Of a DNA stretch of 64,000 nt, positions 16,581 to 24,342 are shown piece by piece. Below the pieces are notes generated by a model. It saw only the letters and a program-made list of their open reading frames with translations. It was not told the origin of the DNA and made no database searches. The position numbers and the translations under genes were made by a program. How positions within the stretch are numbered: position 1 is the first letter of the stretch; every line of letters starts with the position of its first letter. The stretch is from Hutsoniella sourekii ATCC 700629 (GTDB lineage: Bacteria > Bacillota > Bacilli > Lactobacillales > Aerococcaceae), in the NCBI RefSeq assembly GCF_000518205.1, contig NZ_JADD01000014.1, forward strand, positions 1 through 64,000, given 5' to 3'.

Positions 16581-17744
16581 TTATTCAGCTGTAACTTCTT
16601 GAGTGGATTCAACTTCCCCGTTGTTTAATTTAAGCATTAGGGCAGATTTAATTGGCGTATTATCTTCTCCCATATCAAAGGTACCAGTAATACCTTCGAA
16701 TCCTTTGGTCTCACTAAGCGCTTGACGAACAGCGTCACGATCTGTTGAACCTGCTCTTTCAACCGCATCAAAGATTAAGTTAGTCGCATCATAGGCTAAG
16801 GCTGCAAATGTATCCGCTTCTTCTCCAAATTCTTCCTTATAATCCTTTAAGAATTGTTGGACTTTTGGATCTTCACTTTCTGGTGAGAAGTGAGTAGTGT
16901 AATAGATATCAGAAGCATTTTGAGGTTCAGCCAATTCTACTAAGGTCTGAGAGTGGTAGCCGTCTCCTCCAACAATAGGTTGAGTAATTCCCATTTCACG
17001 AGCCTGTTTGATCAATAGACCCACTTCGGTGTAGTATCCTGGTACAAATAAGACATCGAAATCTTGTGCCATTAATGATGTTAATACAGCTGAGAAGTCT
17101 GTGTCCCCTGAATTATAAGATTCATTGGCAACAATTTCGCCACCTTTAGCCTTAAATTCTTCCTCAAAAGCCTTAGACATTCCTTGTGCATAGTCGGTGC
17201 CTTGGTCAACGACAAGAGCAGCTTTTTTCGCACCTAATTCTTCAGCCACGTACTTAGCTCCAGCTTTACCTTGATAACGGTCTTCGAAACAAACGCGGAA
17301 TAAATATTCCATCAAATTTCCATTATTGTCTTTAGTTAAATCGTCTACCGTTCCAGCAGGTGATACAGCAGGTACTCCAGCCTTATTGATAACAGCTGCT
17401 TGTGAAAGCACATCTCCTGATGGTGCTGGCCCTACAATGGCAAATACGCCCTCTTCAACTAATCGAGTTGCTACCGATGATGTTTCTGTTAAGTCTGACT
17501 TATTATCATAAGTTACTAATTCAACTTCTTGACCTCCAAGGACACCTCCATCAGCATTTCGTTGTTTTACCGCTAACTCTGTTCCCTTAGACATTGGCGT
17601 TCCGTAAGAAGCGGCCGCCCCGGTTAACTCGTAGTTAGCCCCTAATTTAACAGACTCTTCAGCCATCGCTGAACTAGCAGGTCCAGCTAATGATAATAAT
17701 AAACTTGCTGCGAGTGCTCCTAATTTAACTTTCTTAAAATCCAT
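16581..17744 (-). CDS. Branched-chain amino acid ABC transporter, substrate-binding protein 1
   Basis: This 387-residue extracytoplasmic LivJ-type (Peripla_BP_6) protein begins its mature part with ESVKLGANYELTGAAASYG. It has a signal peptide (MDFKKVKLGALAASLLLSLAGPASSAMA) with a type I cleavage site after AMA. There is no lipobox cysteine, although SLAGPASS looks like a lipobox with Pro where Cys would be. Gram-positive binding proteins are normally lipoproteins, so how it stays at the cell surface is unclear. AGGAGG stands just before the ATG. It is first in the transporter operon and lies behind an isoleucine-codon attenuator. About 60 percent by eye resembles the second binding protein at 19242-20405. 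Confidence 0.93.
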   Translation of the reverse strand: MDFKKVKLGALAASLLLSLAGPASSAMAEESVKLGANYELTGAAASYGTPMSKGTELAVKQRNADGGVLGGQEVELVTYDNKSDLTETSSVATRLVEEGVFAIVGPAPSGDVLSQAAVINKAGVPAVSPAGTVDDLTKDNNGNLMEYLFRVCFEDRYQGKAGAKYVAEELGAKKAALVVDQGTDYAQGMSKAFEEEFKAKGGEIVANESYNSGDTDFSAVLTSLMAQDFDVLFVPGYYTEVGLLIKQAREMGITQPIVGGDGYHSQTLVELAEPQNASDIYYTTHFSPESEDPKVQQFLKDYKEEFGEEADTFAALAYDATNLIFDAVERAGSTDRDAVRQALSETKGFEGITGTFDMGEDNTPIKSALMLKLNNGEVESTQEVTAE

Positions 17745-17771
17745 GATAAATCCTCCTAAAATATTATTAAC

Positions 17772-17806
17772 AAAAGGAAAACGCTAGATTCATCCAAATC
17801 TAGCGT
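17772..17806 (-). terminator. Terminator of the liv leader attenuator
   Basis: On the minus strand ACGCTAGATT (17806-17797) pairs with AATCTAGCGT (17790-17781) around TGGATG, followed by TTTTCCTTTT. It lies between the leader peptide and the binding-protein gene. Its 5' arm can instead pair with AATCTAGCG at 17846-17838. Confidence 0.88.
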
Positions 17807-17936
17807 CGTTAATAAACGGTATCGGTAATAATTAACCCGCTAGATTATGGTGATCTATGCGGGCAATGCAAATACTTAGCACCTCATAGATACAAACATG
17901 ACGTCCGTGTTTGTACCTAATTCGTAAGCACAAACA

Positions 17937-17993
17937 CTATCTAATGATAATGCTAATAATAATGGCTTCACTTAAACGAGATGAGCTAAACAT
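17937..17993 (-). CDS. Leader peptide of the liv operon, isoleucine-rich
   Basis: This 18-codon frame encodes MFSSSRLSEAIIISIIIR, with six Ile codons in a stretch of seven (ATT ATT ATT AGC ATT ATC ATT), then AGA and TAG. GGAGGG (18006-18001) lies 7 nt before the ATG, and a near-consensus promoter lies directly upstream. The s1 arm of the first downstream stem begins at the last base of the stop codon. This is the classical layout of an amino-acid attenuator leader. Ile starvation is the expected signal, which fits an isoleucine/leucine/valine importer. Confidence 0.85.
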   Translation of the reverse strand: MFSSSRLSEAIIISIIIR

Positions 17994-18212
17994 TTTAATT
18001 CCCTCCAATTTGTAAAACAATCATAACGTGAATTCTAATTTATGTCAATAGTTTTTTAATTAAAAAATCATTTTCCTTAAAGTTTTTTATCCTGTTACAT
18101 CTTGTCCATTGACTGTTTTTCACATTTTATTTGATTCTAGCTGATTTTCCTCTTGCAAGATAATGATAAAAATGATTAGATTATTAAAAGATAGAAAGGT
18201 AAGGTAGCTCAG

Positions 18213-19190
18213 ATGAAACACACTCAAAAACTTGGAATAATCGGTATGGGACACGTAGGAGAATTAGTTTTAGCTTACGCTAGAGATTCTCATTTGTTTG
18301 GAGAAATTGTCTGCCTGGATACTAGAGGAGATAAAGCCTACGGAGAGGCCCTGGATCAATTACATGCTAACGGTTTGAATAGTCGGGCTAATATCCAGAT
18401 TTATGCCGGAAATTATAAAGACTTAGCAGATAGCGATATTATTATTATCACTGCTACTCATTATTATGAAGAAGGGCAAACTCCTGGGGACCGGCAAGCC
18501 CTCTTAGCCAATAATGCTGCGATCATTCGCCAGGTGATGTCGGATATCAGTCAAGTAACTAAGGAAGCGATCTTAATATTCATTACTAATCCTGCAGATA
18601 CAGTAGCTTTTATGGCTACTGATGAATTTGATTATCCTAATCACAAAATTATGGGGACAGGATGTATGTTAGATTCCAGTCGCCTTCGCCAAATTATCGG
18701 CCAACATTATAATGTCGACCCTAAATGTGTCTCTGGTTATATGATGGGTGAGCATGGCTATACCGCTGTTCCGATCTTAAGTCGCGTCAGTCTAGCAGGC
18801 ATCCCCTATCAGGAGCTGGACCAATATTTCCCAGAAATTGAGACTCTATCCCCTGACGAAGTTCAAAAACGAGTGGTAACTGCCGCCTACGACGTGTTTA
18901 ATAATAAATCAGGTGTCACTAATGCAGCGATCGCCCAAGCTGCTATTGAGCTCTGTCAAGCCATACTCTTAGATGAACAAGCTATTTATAACGTCTCTAC
19001 TTCCTTCTATGAAGGAGAATTCCAGACTCAGCAAGCTACCGCCTTCGCTGCACCAACCATTATCGGGCGTAACGGTTGGATTAAACGGTTAGAAGTGAGT
19101 CTAAATGATTGGGAGACACAAAAATTAAAAGAATCTATAGCTAGTATCGATGCTAACATTCAACTAGCTAAAGACCTATTAGATTCATAA
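18213..19190 (+). CDS. L-2-hydroxyisocaproate dehydrogenase-like (LDH/MDH family)
   Basis: This is an NAD-dependent 2-hydroxyacid dehydrogenase of 325 residues in the lactate/malate dehydrogenase superfamily. The Rossmann motif is GIIGMGHVGELV, NPADTVAFM replaces the DPVD loop, and the proton-relay His is in GEHGYTAVP. The sequence around residues 75-100 (ATHYYEEGQTPGDRQALL) is close to the mobile loop of L-2-hydroxyisocaproate dehydrogenases and carries the substrate-side Arg. Such enzymes reduce 2-oxo acids from leucine, isoleucine and valine. The gene lies between the two BCAA binding-protein genes and is transcribed opposite to both. An ordinary L-lactate dehydrogenase role is less likely. 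Confidence 0.82.
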   Translation: MKHTQKLGIIGMGHVGELVLAYARDSHLFGEIVCLDTRGDKAYGEALDQLHANGLNSRANIQIYAGNYKDLADSDIIIITATHYYEEGQTPGDRQALLANNAAIIRQVMSDISQVTKEAILIFITNPADTVAFMATDEFDYPNHKIMGTGCMLDSSRLRQIIGQHYNVDPKCVSGYMMGEHGYTAVPILSRVSLAGIPYQELDQYFPEIETLSPDEVQKRVVTAAYDVFNNKSGVTNAAIAQAAIELCQAILLDEQAIYNVSTSFYEGEFQTQQATAFAAPTIIGRNGWIKRLEVSLNDWETQKLKESIASIDANIQLAKDLLDS

Positions 19191-19195
19191 AAAAC

Positions 19196-19229
19196 AAACC
19201 CGCTAGTCACTCTAATGACTAGCGGGTTT
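19196..19229. terminator. Bidirectional terminator between the hydroxyacid dehydrogenase and binding protein 2
   Basis: AAACCCGCTAGTCA (19196-19209) and TGACTAGCGGGTTT (19216-19229) form a perfect 14-bp stem with a 6-nt loop. Its AT ends serve both convergent genes. Confidence 0.92.
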
Positions 19230-19241
19230 ATCTATTAAAAA

Positions 19242-20405
19242 TTATTCAGCTGATACATTTTCAACAGAGGCAATTTCTCCATTTTGTAATTCAATCATAA
19301 CAGCTGGCTTAACTGGGTTATGTTCTTCGTCAATAGCAAAGGTTCCCGTTACTCCTTCAAAAGCTTCCGTAGAAGCAATTGCCTCAGTGATGGCCTTTGT
19401 ATCTGTAGAACCTGCACGCTCAATCGCATCAATAATTAGCATAGCTGCATCATAACCTAGGGCATGCCAAGTTTCTCCAGGCTTACCATATTCTGCCTCG
19501 AAAGCTTTCAAGAATTCCTGAACAACTGGCTCTTCACTTTCCGTTGAGAAGTGGTCAGTATAGTAAACATTTGATGCATTTTCAGCTCCAGCTAATTCAA
19601 CAAGCACTTCACTTGAGAATCCATCTGGTCCAACAATCGGTTGCTCAATTCCCATTTCACGTGCTTGCTTGATGATTAATCCAGCTTCTGTATAGTAGGC
19701 TGGAATATAAATAACATCAAAATCTTGAGCTTGGATCGTCGTTAACATAGCTGAGTAGTCGGTATCACCCGTTTGGAATGATTCTTCCGTTACAATGTTG
19801 CCACCGCGAGCCTTAAATTCCTCATTGAAATTATCAGCTAGACCGCGTGAATAATCAGAACCTTGGTCCACCAGTACCACTGCATTCTTAGCCTTTAAGT
19901 TATCAGCAGCGAAGACGGCACCCGCACGACCTTGGTAAGAGTTCTTGAAGCAGACGCGGAAGATATATTCTAAGGCTGAGCCATCATCTGCTAGTGTCAC
20001 ATCATCACCAGTCGCCGCTGGTAGGACGTTAGGAATATTCGCCTCAGTTAAGATTGGGATTTGTGCTTCAGATGGTCCCGTTAATGCTGGTCCAACCACA
20101 CCGACTACGCCGTCAGAGACGAGTCTTGAAGCCACAGAAGCTGCTTCCGTTACATCTGACTTATTATCATAGCTGGCAATTTCTAATTGCTTACCATCCA
20201 AAACGCCGCCTTTTTCATTTGTTTGCTTAACCGCTAACTCAAGGCCTTCTAGCATCTTCTGTCCATAAGACGCTGCGTCTCCAGATAATTCATAGTTAGC
20301 ACCAATCTTGACTGTCTCCTCAGCAAAAGCCGCCCCAGCTGGAGCCGTGACCGCGCCTGCTACCAGCAGAGCCAAAGCCCCCTTCATTATCTTCTTAATA
20401 TCCAT
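19242..20405 (-). CDS. Branched-chain amino acid ABC transporter, substrate-binding protein 2
   Basis: This second LivJ-type binding protein is 387 residues, the same length as binding protein 1, and collinear with it (ETVKIGANYELSGDAASYG at the mature start). The signal peptide MDIKKIMKGALALLVAGAVTAPAGAAFA also lacks a lipobox Cys and should be cut after AFA by signal peptidase I. It is monocistronic, with no permease next to it, so it probably delivers to the same LivHMGF core with a different affinity or preference. Its promoter region has no leader peptide; a 27-bp palindrome overlaps the expected -35 region instead, so the two paralogues seem to be controlled differently. Confidence 0.92.
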   Translation of the reverse strand: MDIKKIMKGALALLVAGAVTAPAGAAFAEETVKIGANYELSGDAASYGQKMLEGLELAVKQTNEKGGVLDGKQLEIASYDNKSDVTEAASVASRLVSDGVVGVVGPALTGPSEAQIPILTEANIPNVLPAATGDDVTLADDGSALEYIFRVCFKNSYQGRAGAVFAADNLKAKNAVVLVDQGSDYSRGLADNFNEEFKARGGNIVTEESFQTGDTDYSAMLTTIQAQDFDVIYIPAYYTEAGLIIKQAREMGIEQPIVGPDGFSSEVLVELAGAENASNVYYTDHFSTESEEPVVQEFLKAFEAEYGKPGETWHALGYDAAMLIIDAIERAGSTDTKAITEAIASTEAFEGVTGTFAIDEEHNPVKPAVMIELQNGEIASVENVSAE

Positions 20406-20439
20406 TAAAAAATTCCCTCCTAAATTTAAATCTTTTTCT

Positions 20440-20479
20440 ATTATAACAAATAATTATAAAATGGAAAGTATTTTATAAT
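20440..20479 (-). promoter_or_regulatory. Promoter of binding protein 2 with a 27-bp palindromic operator
   Basis: TATAAT (20445-20440, minus strand) has no good -35 match. The -35 position is occupied by a perfect inverted repeat, ATTATAAAAT-N7-ATTTTATAAT (20453-20479). A regulator binding there could repress or replace -35 contacts. It does not match the CodY box AATTTTCWGAAAATT, and the cognate regulator is unknown. Confidence 0.6.
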
Positions 20480-20642
20480 CAAAAAATAAAAATTACTCAT
20501 AATTAATTAATCATTGACCTAATCACTTTTCCATCAAGATTGTTTGACTGTTAATTCTTATTAGCTTTAAATATTATTTGTCTTTTCTCATTTTTTGTGC
20601 TAGTTTTTTAATATCATTATAATTATTATGGAGGTTAACACT

Positions 20643-21443
20643 ATGTTAGATATGTCGAATTACCAAGATAAAATGGTTCATTGGGATGGTCAGCTCAACG
20701 AAAAGGGGCGTGACCTACTATTAGAAGAAGGTGGATTCGTCGTCACCCCCACTAAAGTAGGATATATTATCGCCACTTCAGATATGAAAGGATTAGAACG
20801 AAAATTCAAAGCCAAGCATCGAGCTAGAAATAAACCGGGTGTCGTCCTGGTCGGATCAATGGAACAACTAAAGGAATTGGCTGTCTTAACACCGGAAATT
20901 GAAAAGCTTTATCAAAAGTGCTGGGATAACGATGTCTTACTTGGTTGTATCCTCCCATGGAAGGAAGAAGGCAAAAAATATATTCCTCAAGATGGATCAG
21001 AAGAATTGATGACTGACGTCCGAGGAACCTCATGCTTTGTTATTCACTTCGGTGTTCCAGGTGCACAAATTGCTGCAGACTTGTGGGAAAAAGAGCGTCG
21101 CTTGATGTTTGCTTCTTCTGCTAACCCATCTGGTAAGGGTAACCGTGGACTGGTAGAAGGAATTGGTGAAGATATTGCTGAAGAAGCCGATTTAATTATC
21201 GAGGGCAACGATTACGTAGCTTCTATTCAACCAGAAGAAACAGCAGAGACTCGCTATGAGCAAGGGGTGATGGTTTCCTTTGTTGATCAAGATGGTAACC
21301 TAATCGAAGATCAAGCGCCAGATTCAAGAGGTGTTGAACCTTGTCCTGTCTTTATTCGCAAGGGACTCTATACAACAGAAATTATGGAATACTTATCTGA
21401 AGGTTGGAACTCTTGGAATTACCGTCACGGATTCTATTATTAA
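20643..21443 (+). CDS. Sua5/YciO/YrdC-family protein
   Basis: This 266-residue protein has the YrdC-like fold that in TsaC/Sua5 makes threonylcarbamoyl-AMP for tRNA t6A. Supporting segments are GGFVVTPTKVGYIIATSDMKGLERKFKAKHRARNKP near the N terminus and the nucleotide-binding SSANPSGKGNRG. It differs from the usual KxR/SxN spacing and is probably a paralogue rather than the main t6A enzyme. The frame opens at 20628, but GGAGGT (20630-20635) overlaps that ATG and correctly precedes the ATG at 20643. It lies between BCAA genes with no obvious functional tie, and no terminator was seen before the leu promoter. Confidence 0.75.
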   Translation: MLDMSNYQDKMVHWDGQLNEKGRDLLLEEGGFVVTPTKVGYIIATSDMKGLERKFKAKHRARNKPGVVLVGSMEQLKELAVLTPEIEKLYQKCWDNDVLLGCILPWKEEGKKYIPQDGSEELMTDVRGTSCFVIHFGVPGAQIAADLWEKERRLMFASSANPSGKGNRGLVEGIGEDIAEEADLIIEGNDYVASIQPEETAETRYEQGVMVSFVDQDGNLIEDQAPDSRGVEPCPVFIRKGLYTTEIMEYLSEGWNSWNYRHGFYY

Positions 21444-21492
21444 TTTGCTTAATAAATATCATAAGCATAGCTTAAAATTATTCTAATATCCC

Positions 21493-21521
21493 TTGACATA
21501 TTATGAGATTTTAATTAGAAT
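21493..21521 (+). promoter_or_regulatory. Promoter of the leuABCD operon
   Basis: A consensus TTGACA (21493-21498), a 17-bp spacer and TAGAAT (21516-21521) predict a start near 21528, about 27 nt before the leader peptide ATG. Confidence 0.8.
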
Positions 21522-21554
21522 AGTCAGTATAAACAATGAGAAAAGGAGCTGTCC

Positions 21555-21632
21555 ATGATGCTAATGACTACGATTAATCAAGTTGAAGTGCTTAATGCTT
21601 CATTTTCAGCTTCTTTATTATTATTAATCTAG
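21555..21632 (+). CDS. Leader peptide of the leuABCD operon, leucine-rich
   Basis: This 25-codon frame begins MMLMTTINQVEVLNA and ends SASLLLLI, with four consecutive TTA Leu codons (21615-21626) just before ATC and TAG. AAAGGAG (21542-21548) is 6 nt before the ATG. The reading frame is followed directly by a 13-bp stem that starts at the stop codon, and then by a terminator. The layout matches attenuators of leucine operons such as E. coli leuL, with which no sequence homology is claimed. Leucine starvation is the expected signal. Confidence 0.82.
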   Translation: MMLMTTINQVEVLNASFSASLLLLI

Positions 21633-21705
21633 GGCTTAAATTTAATAATTTAAGCCCTATTCAGCATTCACCTTCATCCAATTGGATAGTGAATGCTTTT
21701 CTTTT
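21630..21705 (+). terminator. Attenuator hairpins before leuA
   Basis: A stem TAGGGCTTAAATT / AATTTAAGCCCTA (21630-21659) begins at the leader stop codon. The terminator AGCATTCAC (21663-21671) / GTGAATGCT (21689-21697) follows, with TTTTCTTTT. A segment in the leader frame (21584-21599, containing AATGCT) could pair with the terminator 5' arm and its flank over about 13 bp with bulges. Which pairing acts as antiterminator is not settled by eye. Confidence 0.78.
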
Positions 21706-21737
21706 GGCTTTTTCTATCTAAATCAAGGAGGTACATC

Positions 21738-23273
21738 ATGACCAAACACATTCAATTCTTCGATACCACCCTAAGAGATGGTGAACAGACACCAGGGGTT
21801 AACTTTAATACCCAAGAGAAAATTCAACTAGCCAAACAGTTAGAAAGTTGGGGGATCGATGTCATTGAAGCCGGATTTCCCATCAGCTCTCAAGGAGACT
21901 TCGAAGCCGTTCAAGCTATCGCACGAGAGCTAACCACGACAAGAGTCTGTGGTCTAGCCAGATGTAACCGAGCAGACATTGATCGCTGCCATGAAGCACT
22001 AGTTGACGCTAAGCATAAACAGATCCACGTATTTATCGCAACAAGTCCTATCCACCGGGAATATAAACTCAACAAAAGTAAACAAGAAATTCTAGATAGT
22101 ATTCAAGAACATGTCACTTACGCCAAATCACTGTTTGACCATGTCCAATTCTCTGCTGAAGATGCCACCCGAACTGAACCAGACTTCTTAGCAGAAGCTT
22201 GTGAGTTGGCCATTCAATGTGGAGCAACGATTATCAACATTCCAGATACTGTCGGTTACACCAACCCCAGCGAATACGGTCAGCTCTTCAACTATTTACA
22301 AGAAAATGTGCCTTCATTCGACCAAGCCATCTTCTCCTGTCACTGCCACGATGACTTAGGCCTTGCAGTCGCTAATTCACTAGCAGCTATTGAAAATGGT
22401 GCCCTCCGTGTAGAAGGGACCGTTAATGGAATTGGTGAGCGAGCGGGTAATGCAGCCCTAGAGGAAGTAGCTGTCGGATTATATATTCGTCGTGACCACT
22501 ATCAAGCAAGCACATCGATTAACCTTGGAGAAACTAAGCGAACCAGTGACATGGTTGCCCGTCTATCAGGAATGGCTGTTCCTCGTAACAAGGCAGTCAT
22601 AGGGGCCAATGCTTACGCTCATGAATCAGGCATCCACCAAGATGGTGTCTTAAAGAATCCAGAAACTTACGAAATTATTACGCCTCAATTGGTTGGCGTC
22701 AAAGAAAATGCTTTGCCTCTAGGTAAACTCTCAGGCCGTCACGCCTTTATCAGTCACTTAGAAGAATTAGGCTACGATACATCTGACAAGGAAGCCCTAT
22801 CGATCGCTTTCAATAACTTTAAAGACTTAGCAGATAAGAAAAAGACGATCACCGAAACAGACTTGCACGCTATTATGACGGGTCAAAATATGGAAGCAAC
22901 TAGCCATTATGATCTTATTAAGATGCAAGTTCAATCCATTGATGAAAACACGCACGTGGCAACAGTTGCTATCGTTGATCACACCGGATCACAGCCACAA
23001 ATCAAACAAGATACCGCTATTGGACAAGGAAGTGTGGAAGCTATCTTTACCACTATTGAACAATTACTAGGTCAAGAAGAAGTAACATTATTAGAATACC
23101 GTCTAGACGCTGTTACTGATGGCATTGATGCCCAAGCGCAAGTCCATGTACTTGTTGAAATGCCGAACAGACAAGAGGTCTACGCGGCAGGTATTGACTA
23201 TGACGTTCTTAAAGCCTCAGCCAAGGCCTATTTACAAGCATTAGAAAGAGGGAGTCAACATGTCAAAGATTAA
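21738..23273 (+). CDS. leuA: 2-isopropylmalate synthase
   Basis: This is the first enzyme of leucine synthesis, condensing 2-oxoisovalerate and acetyl-CoA. It has 511 residues. The catalytic domain starts with [17 protein letters not shown] and includes [23 protein letters not shown] and [20 protein letters not shown], the two signature blocks. The C-terminal third is the LeuA regulatory domain that binds leucine. AAGGAGG (21725-21731) places the start at 21738, although the frame is open from 21693. It is the first gene of leuABCD behind a leucine-codon attenuator and overlaps leuB by 14 bp. Confidence 0.97.
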   Translation: MTKHIQFFDTTLRDGEQTPGVNFNTQEKIQLAKQLESWGIDVIEAGFPISSQGDFEAVQAIARELTTTRVCGLARCNRADIDRCHEALVDAKHKQIHVFIATSPIHREYKLNKSKQEILDSIQEHVTYAKSLFDHVQFSAEDATRTEPDFLAEACELAIQCGATIINIPDTVGYTNPSEYGQLFNYLQENVPSFDQAIFSCHCHDDLGLAVANSLAAIENGALRVEGTVNGIGERAGNAALEEVAVGLYIRRDHYQASTSINLGETKRTSDMVARLSGMAVPRNKAVIGANAYAHESGIHQDGVLKNPETYEIITPQLVGVKENALPLGKLSGRHAFISHLEELGYDTSDKEALSIAFNNFKDLADKKKTITETDLHAIMTGQNMEATSHYDLIKMQVQSIDENTHVATVAIVDHTGSQPQIKQDTAIGQGSVEAIFTTIEQLLGQEEVTLLEYRLDAVTDGIDAQAQVHVLVEMPNRQEVYAAGIDYDVLKASAKAYLQALERGSQHVKD

Positions 23274-24327
23274 AAAAATCGTCCTCTTAGCAGGGGATGG
23301 AATCGGCCCCGAAATTGCCCAAGCCGGTCGCCTAGTATTGGAAGCTGCATTGTACCTATTTCCCCACCAGTACGATTATCAATTAGTTGAAGCTGATTTT
23401 GGCGGGGTAGCTATTGACCACTTCGGCACCCCCTACCCTCAAGAAACTCAAGCTATTTGCCAAAGTGCTGATGCCATTCTATTAGGAGCCATTGGCGGAC
23501 CCCAATATGTGGATGCCAAGGAAACGCCCGAAGAGGGCCTCTTAGCTTTAAGAAAACAACTCAAGCTTTATGCCAACTTAAGGCCCACGCAAATTAATCC
23601 TGCCTTGCTTGATCTGTCTCCTTTGAAAGCTGAGCGTGTTCAAGGAGCAGACTTTGTGATTGTTAGGGAACTCATCGGCGGTCTTTACTTTGGTAAGCCT
23701 AAATACTATAACAATGAAGAAGCCTTTGATACCTTGTATTATTCCCGCGAAAGCATTCAAGCTATTGTTAACTATGCCTTTGAATTAGCGATGACTCGCC
23801 GCAAACACTTAACTTCAATTGATAAGGCAAACGTACTTGCTTCAAGTAAATTATGGCGACAAATTGTTGAAGAAACCAAGGAACGTTACCCAGAAGTAAC
23901 AGTTACCCATATGTACGTTGATGCTGCTGCTATGAAGATGATAACCCAACCAACAGCCTTCGACGTCATTGTGACCGAAAATTTATTTGGCGATATTCTA
24001 AGTGATGAAGCCTCCGTGATAACTGGCTCACTGGGCTTACTTCCGAGTGCTTCACTATCATTGGATGGTCCCTCACTTTATGAGCCGATCCATGGATCAG
24101 CTCCTGATATCGCTGGCTTGGATGTTGCCAACCCAATGTCCATGATACTTTCAATCACCCTAATGCTACGGTTAAGCTTTGCAGAAGAAGGCTTGGCCCG
24201 AGCTATTCAACAAGCTTGTCAAAAGGTGATGGTCAAAGGGGTTCTAACGCAAGATCTAGGAGGTAGCGCAACAAGCTCCGCCTTTACCCAAGCAGTGATT
24301 CAACAGATGCAAACTCAAGTCCAATAG
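23260..24327 (+). CDS. leuB: 3-isopropylmalate dehydrogenase
   Basis: This enzyme oxidises and decarboxylates 3-isopropylmalate with NAD. It has 355 residues. Motifs are [12 protein letters not shown] at the N terminus, [13 protein letters not shown] (substrate Arg), the metal-binding [29 protein letters not shown] and the NAD-contacting [12 protein letters not shown]. The start overlaps the end of leuA by 14 bp and uses the ribosome site within leuA (AGAGGGAG), so translation is coupled. Confidence 0.97.
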   Translation: MSKIKKIVLLAGDGIGPEIAQAGRLVLEAALYLFPHQYDYQLVEADFGGVAIDHFGTPYPQETQAICQSADAILLGAIGGPQYVDAKETPEEGLLALRKQLKLYANLRPTQINPALLDLSPLKAERVQGADFVIVRELIGGLYFGKPKYYNNEEAFDTLYYSRESIQAIVNYAFELAMTRRKHLTSIDKANVLASSKLWRQIVEETKERYPEVTVTHMYVDAAAMKMITQPTAFDVIVTENLFGDILSDEASVITGSLGLLPSASLSLDGPSLYEPIHGSAPDIAGLDVANPMSMILSITLMLRLSFAEEGLARAIQQACQKVMVKGVLTQDLGGSATSSAFTQAVIQQMQTQVQ

Positions 24328-24342
24328 AAGGAGGAAGATTGA

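Larger units (their letters stand above)
17772..18048 (-). promoter_or_regulatory. Promoter and transcription-attenuation leader of the liv operon
   Basis: The promoter is TTGACA (18048-18043), a 17-bp spacer and TATGAT (18025-18020), with a start near 18013. A ribosome site and an 18-codon leader peptide follow. After it come consecutive segments that pair with their neighbours: s1 17937-17930 with s2 17914-17907, s2 with s3 17898-17891, ATCTATG 17891-17885 with s4 CATAGAT 17859-17853, s4 with s5 17845-17836, s5 with s6 17805-17797, and s6 with s7 in the terminator. Stalling at Ile codons would leave s1 free and, through alternate pairs, favour s5:s6 (antitermination). A ribosome at the stop codon would cover s1 and favour s2:s3, s4:s5 and the terminator. 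The stems are seen; the logic is inferred. Confidence 0.8.

Noticed and set aside
21558-21632. Second ATG as the start of the leu leader peptide
   Set aside because: It is possible, but the first ATG (21555) has the better 6-nt distance from AAAGGAG. The frame and the Leu run are the same either way.
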